Origin: Sesamum alatum
Lineage: Eukaryota > Streptophyta > Magnoliopsida > Lamiales > Pedaliaceae
Length of the DNA stretch: 64,000 bases
Direction of reading: 5' to 3'
Assembly (NCBI GenBank): GCA_034509735.1
Contig: JACGWO010000001.1
Location: forward strand, 11,734,854 to 11,798,853
A program made the position numbers and the translations under genes. Of this stretch, positions 62,198-64,000 are shown one piece after another. The stretch's first letter is position 1; each line of letters starts with the position of its first letter. A model generated the notes under the pieces. It had not been told where the DNA came from and did not search any database. It saw nothing but the letters and a program-made list of their open reading frames with translations.

Positions 62198-64000
62198 TTA
62201 ATTAAAAAGAATAGAATGGAGTCATAGACTTAAATATATAAGGCACTATCAAGGCAATGATGAGTTCAATGTTTGCTTTTCATTTGTAAAGCAACATTTG
62301 TCCTATTTCTGTTTGACTTTTACAGTATGGTGGGGTACGATCGAATTTTTTATTACAAAATTTATTTCATCTCTTAATTTATGTAATATATACACATTAT
62401 GTGTATAATATTTTTTTAAAATAAAATATATAATATCATTTTTATATATATAACGTATGTATATTGAATAAAGTATCATATATAATTGAATTTACAACAA
62501 AAAAAATTTAATTGGGGATGGGGTGGGGAGCGGTGCAGGTGCACCTTTTTCATAGGATGGAATCAGCTTCACCTACCTGGTTCACTCTTTTCATCATTTT
62601 CCCTTTTCCCTTTCCTTTGTCCTGTTTTCAACTTTCCTTTCTAGAGAAATCCCTTTTTCTCTTTAATATACAGTACACCTTTCATTAAATTATTAACATT
62701 AATCTCAGTAAAATTAAAAATACTGTTAAAAAATAACTAATATTAAATATTTAGAAAATAGAGGTTGTCAAGATTATGGGTGGATGAAATCCTAATCTAT
62801 TGTTCCATCAACTCATTAAATTCTTCTATTACTTTTGTGTTAAAGATATAAATAGTGGATTAAATTTATTTTTATATTCGTGTGTAAATGATATATATTT
62901 TTATAGATAAATTAAAAAATATCTACAAGTTAGGTAGTAAAGCGATTAAGCAGTACGAACCATAAAATGAAGCAAACTAATAAGATAGCATTAATGAAGG
63001 ATATAGTTAATGCCAGTGCAATTTATCCTCAAATAATTTTTTTTCCGAAAAACACGACAAATAAAGTAGGTATATTATAAGTCTTAAAACTAGAAAATAA
63101 ATATACAAATGGGAGTAAAAATAAAGAAATAATTAGTAGTTGGAGAGGGAGGAAAAAAAACAACACTATCTAAAGTTAATTTTAGATGAAATTAGGAAAT
63201 GGTTACATCTTATGAAACCACCAACTTTTATCCTCTTTAATTGTAATAGAATGTAAATAATTATAATAGAGTAGTATATAGATAAAAAGGTGAAAATCAT
63301 CATGATAGGAGGAGGAAAGCAACAAGAGTGAAGCTTGAGTTGTGGGGGGTGGTCCTCTTCTTCTTGCATTTTTTGATTTCACTATTGAATGTGGTTGGTA
63401 AGGTGTTAAGTGGACATTAAAACAATTAGAGTGATTGCAGCCCCCACCACTTATGTTTATACCATTTCCTTCAAATCAAAGATGTTCCGATCCACACCAC
63501 ACATGTATTTATTCATTCATATGTCATAGGGATTAGGGTTAGGGAAGAAGGGGAGTCCGTATTTTGATTTGTCGGGTATTTATTTTGGTTGGTAATAATT
63601 GCAGTTTCCATCACTTTCAACAACCCCAAGTTGAGCTAAAACCAGGTAGGAGTAGAGAGCAGCCCATAATTGTAATTGTAATTGTAATTGAATTATAGGG
63701 CCACAACCCATTTATGTAACAACACTCCACAACACCAAATTTGGCTACTATTGATTTTGAGTCCATGTAAGGATGGTAAATGGGAGGGATAAAACGACGG
63801 TGGGTTTGACCGTTTGAGGACAAGTTTTTATTTTATGCATAGGGTTGGGTCTGGCTGGGTGTCAGGTCTTGTCTTAGATTTGTTGTGTCCAGCCCCAAAT
63901 AATTTTATTTTATTTCAGGCATATGTTTGTAAAATAAGTTGTATGTTTTTAATAATATAATAACTCATTAAATATTTATATATAATAGTCTTAATTTTTT
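61451..64000. other. AT-rich intergenic DNA to the window end
   Basis: Contains an (AT)n tract at about 62167-62191, a telomere-like GGGATTAGGGTTAGGG at 63529-63544 and a TTGTAA repeat at about 63669-63690. No supported gene and no complete transposon were seen. Confidence 0.4.

Overview
This window is nuclear DNA of a flowering plant. The genes carry GT-AG introns, the intergenic DNA is very AT-rich, and the proteins match dicot families closely (a lignin-type CCoAOMT, a PUB25/26-like U-box ligase, a ZHOUPI-type bHLH, an RHG1A-like RING-H2 ligase, a filament-like plant protein). I infer a eudicot, possibly a Lamiales species such as a sesame relative. The order-level guess is weak and rests on overall resemblance.

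Eight protein genes can be modelled. Left to right they are: (1) a GPI-anchored PLC-like phosphodiesterase, 2822-6862 (+), 8 coding exons, 400 aa; (2) a U-box/ARM E3 ligase, 16508-17755 (+), intronless, 415 aa; (3) a ZHOUPI/RGE1 (bHLH95)-like transcription factor, 22346-24861 (-), 3 exons, 302 aa, whose short last exon is easily missed; (4) an RHG1A/MBR-like RING-H2 E3 ligase, 29415-33121 (-), 5 coding exons, 713 aa; (5) an ALP1-like domesticated Harbinger transposase, 43644-44942 (+), 432 aa, with all three DDE positions apparently lost; (6) CCoAOMT, 49352-50738 (+), 5 exons, 244 aa; (7) a WSD1-like wax-ester synthase/DGAT, 52104-56459 (+), 6 exons, 464 aa; (8) a filament-like plant protein, 56858-60371 (-), 5 coding exons, 976 aa. 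In every model the exon phases close. The genes do not form one pathway. Genes 7 and 8 are tail to tail with about 400 bp between their stops.

The rest is intergenic DNA rich in transposon remains. Positions 35.2-43.1 kb form a retrotransposon island: a decayed LINE end, a 19-core tandem array fused to it, two related LTR-type elements in opposite orientation, and a Ty3/gypsy gag cut off from its own LTR/primer site. Elsewhere there are at least a dozen inverted-repeat elements of MULE-MITE type, nine of them with exact 9-10 bp target duplications, including one nested pair and a nest inside a WSD1 intron. There are also two short non-autonomous Helitrons of one family.

I saw no tRNA, rRNA, CRISPR or known plant microRNA precursor. 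I found no convincing new multi-gene system. The most unusual items are the hairpin-core tandem array (36.9-37.55 kb), the catalytically dead domesticated transposase, and the layered transposon nests with preserved target duplications.
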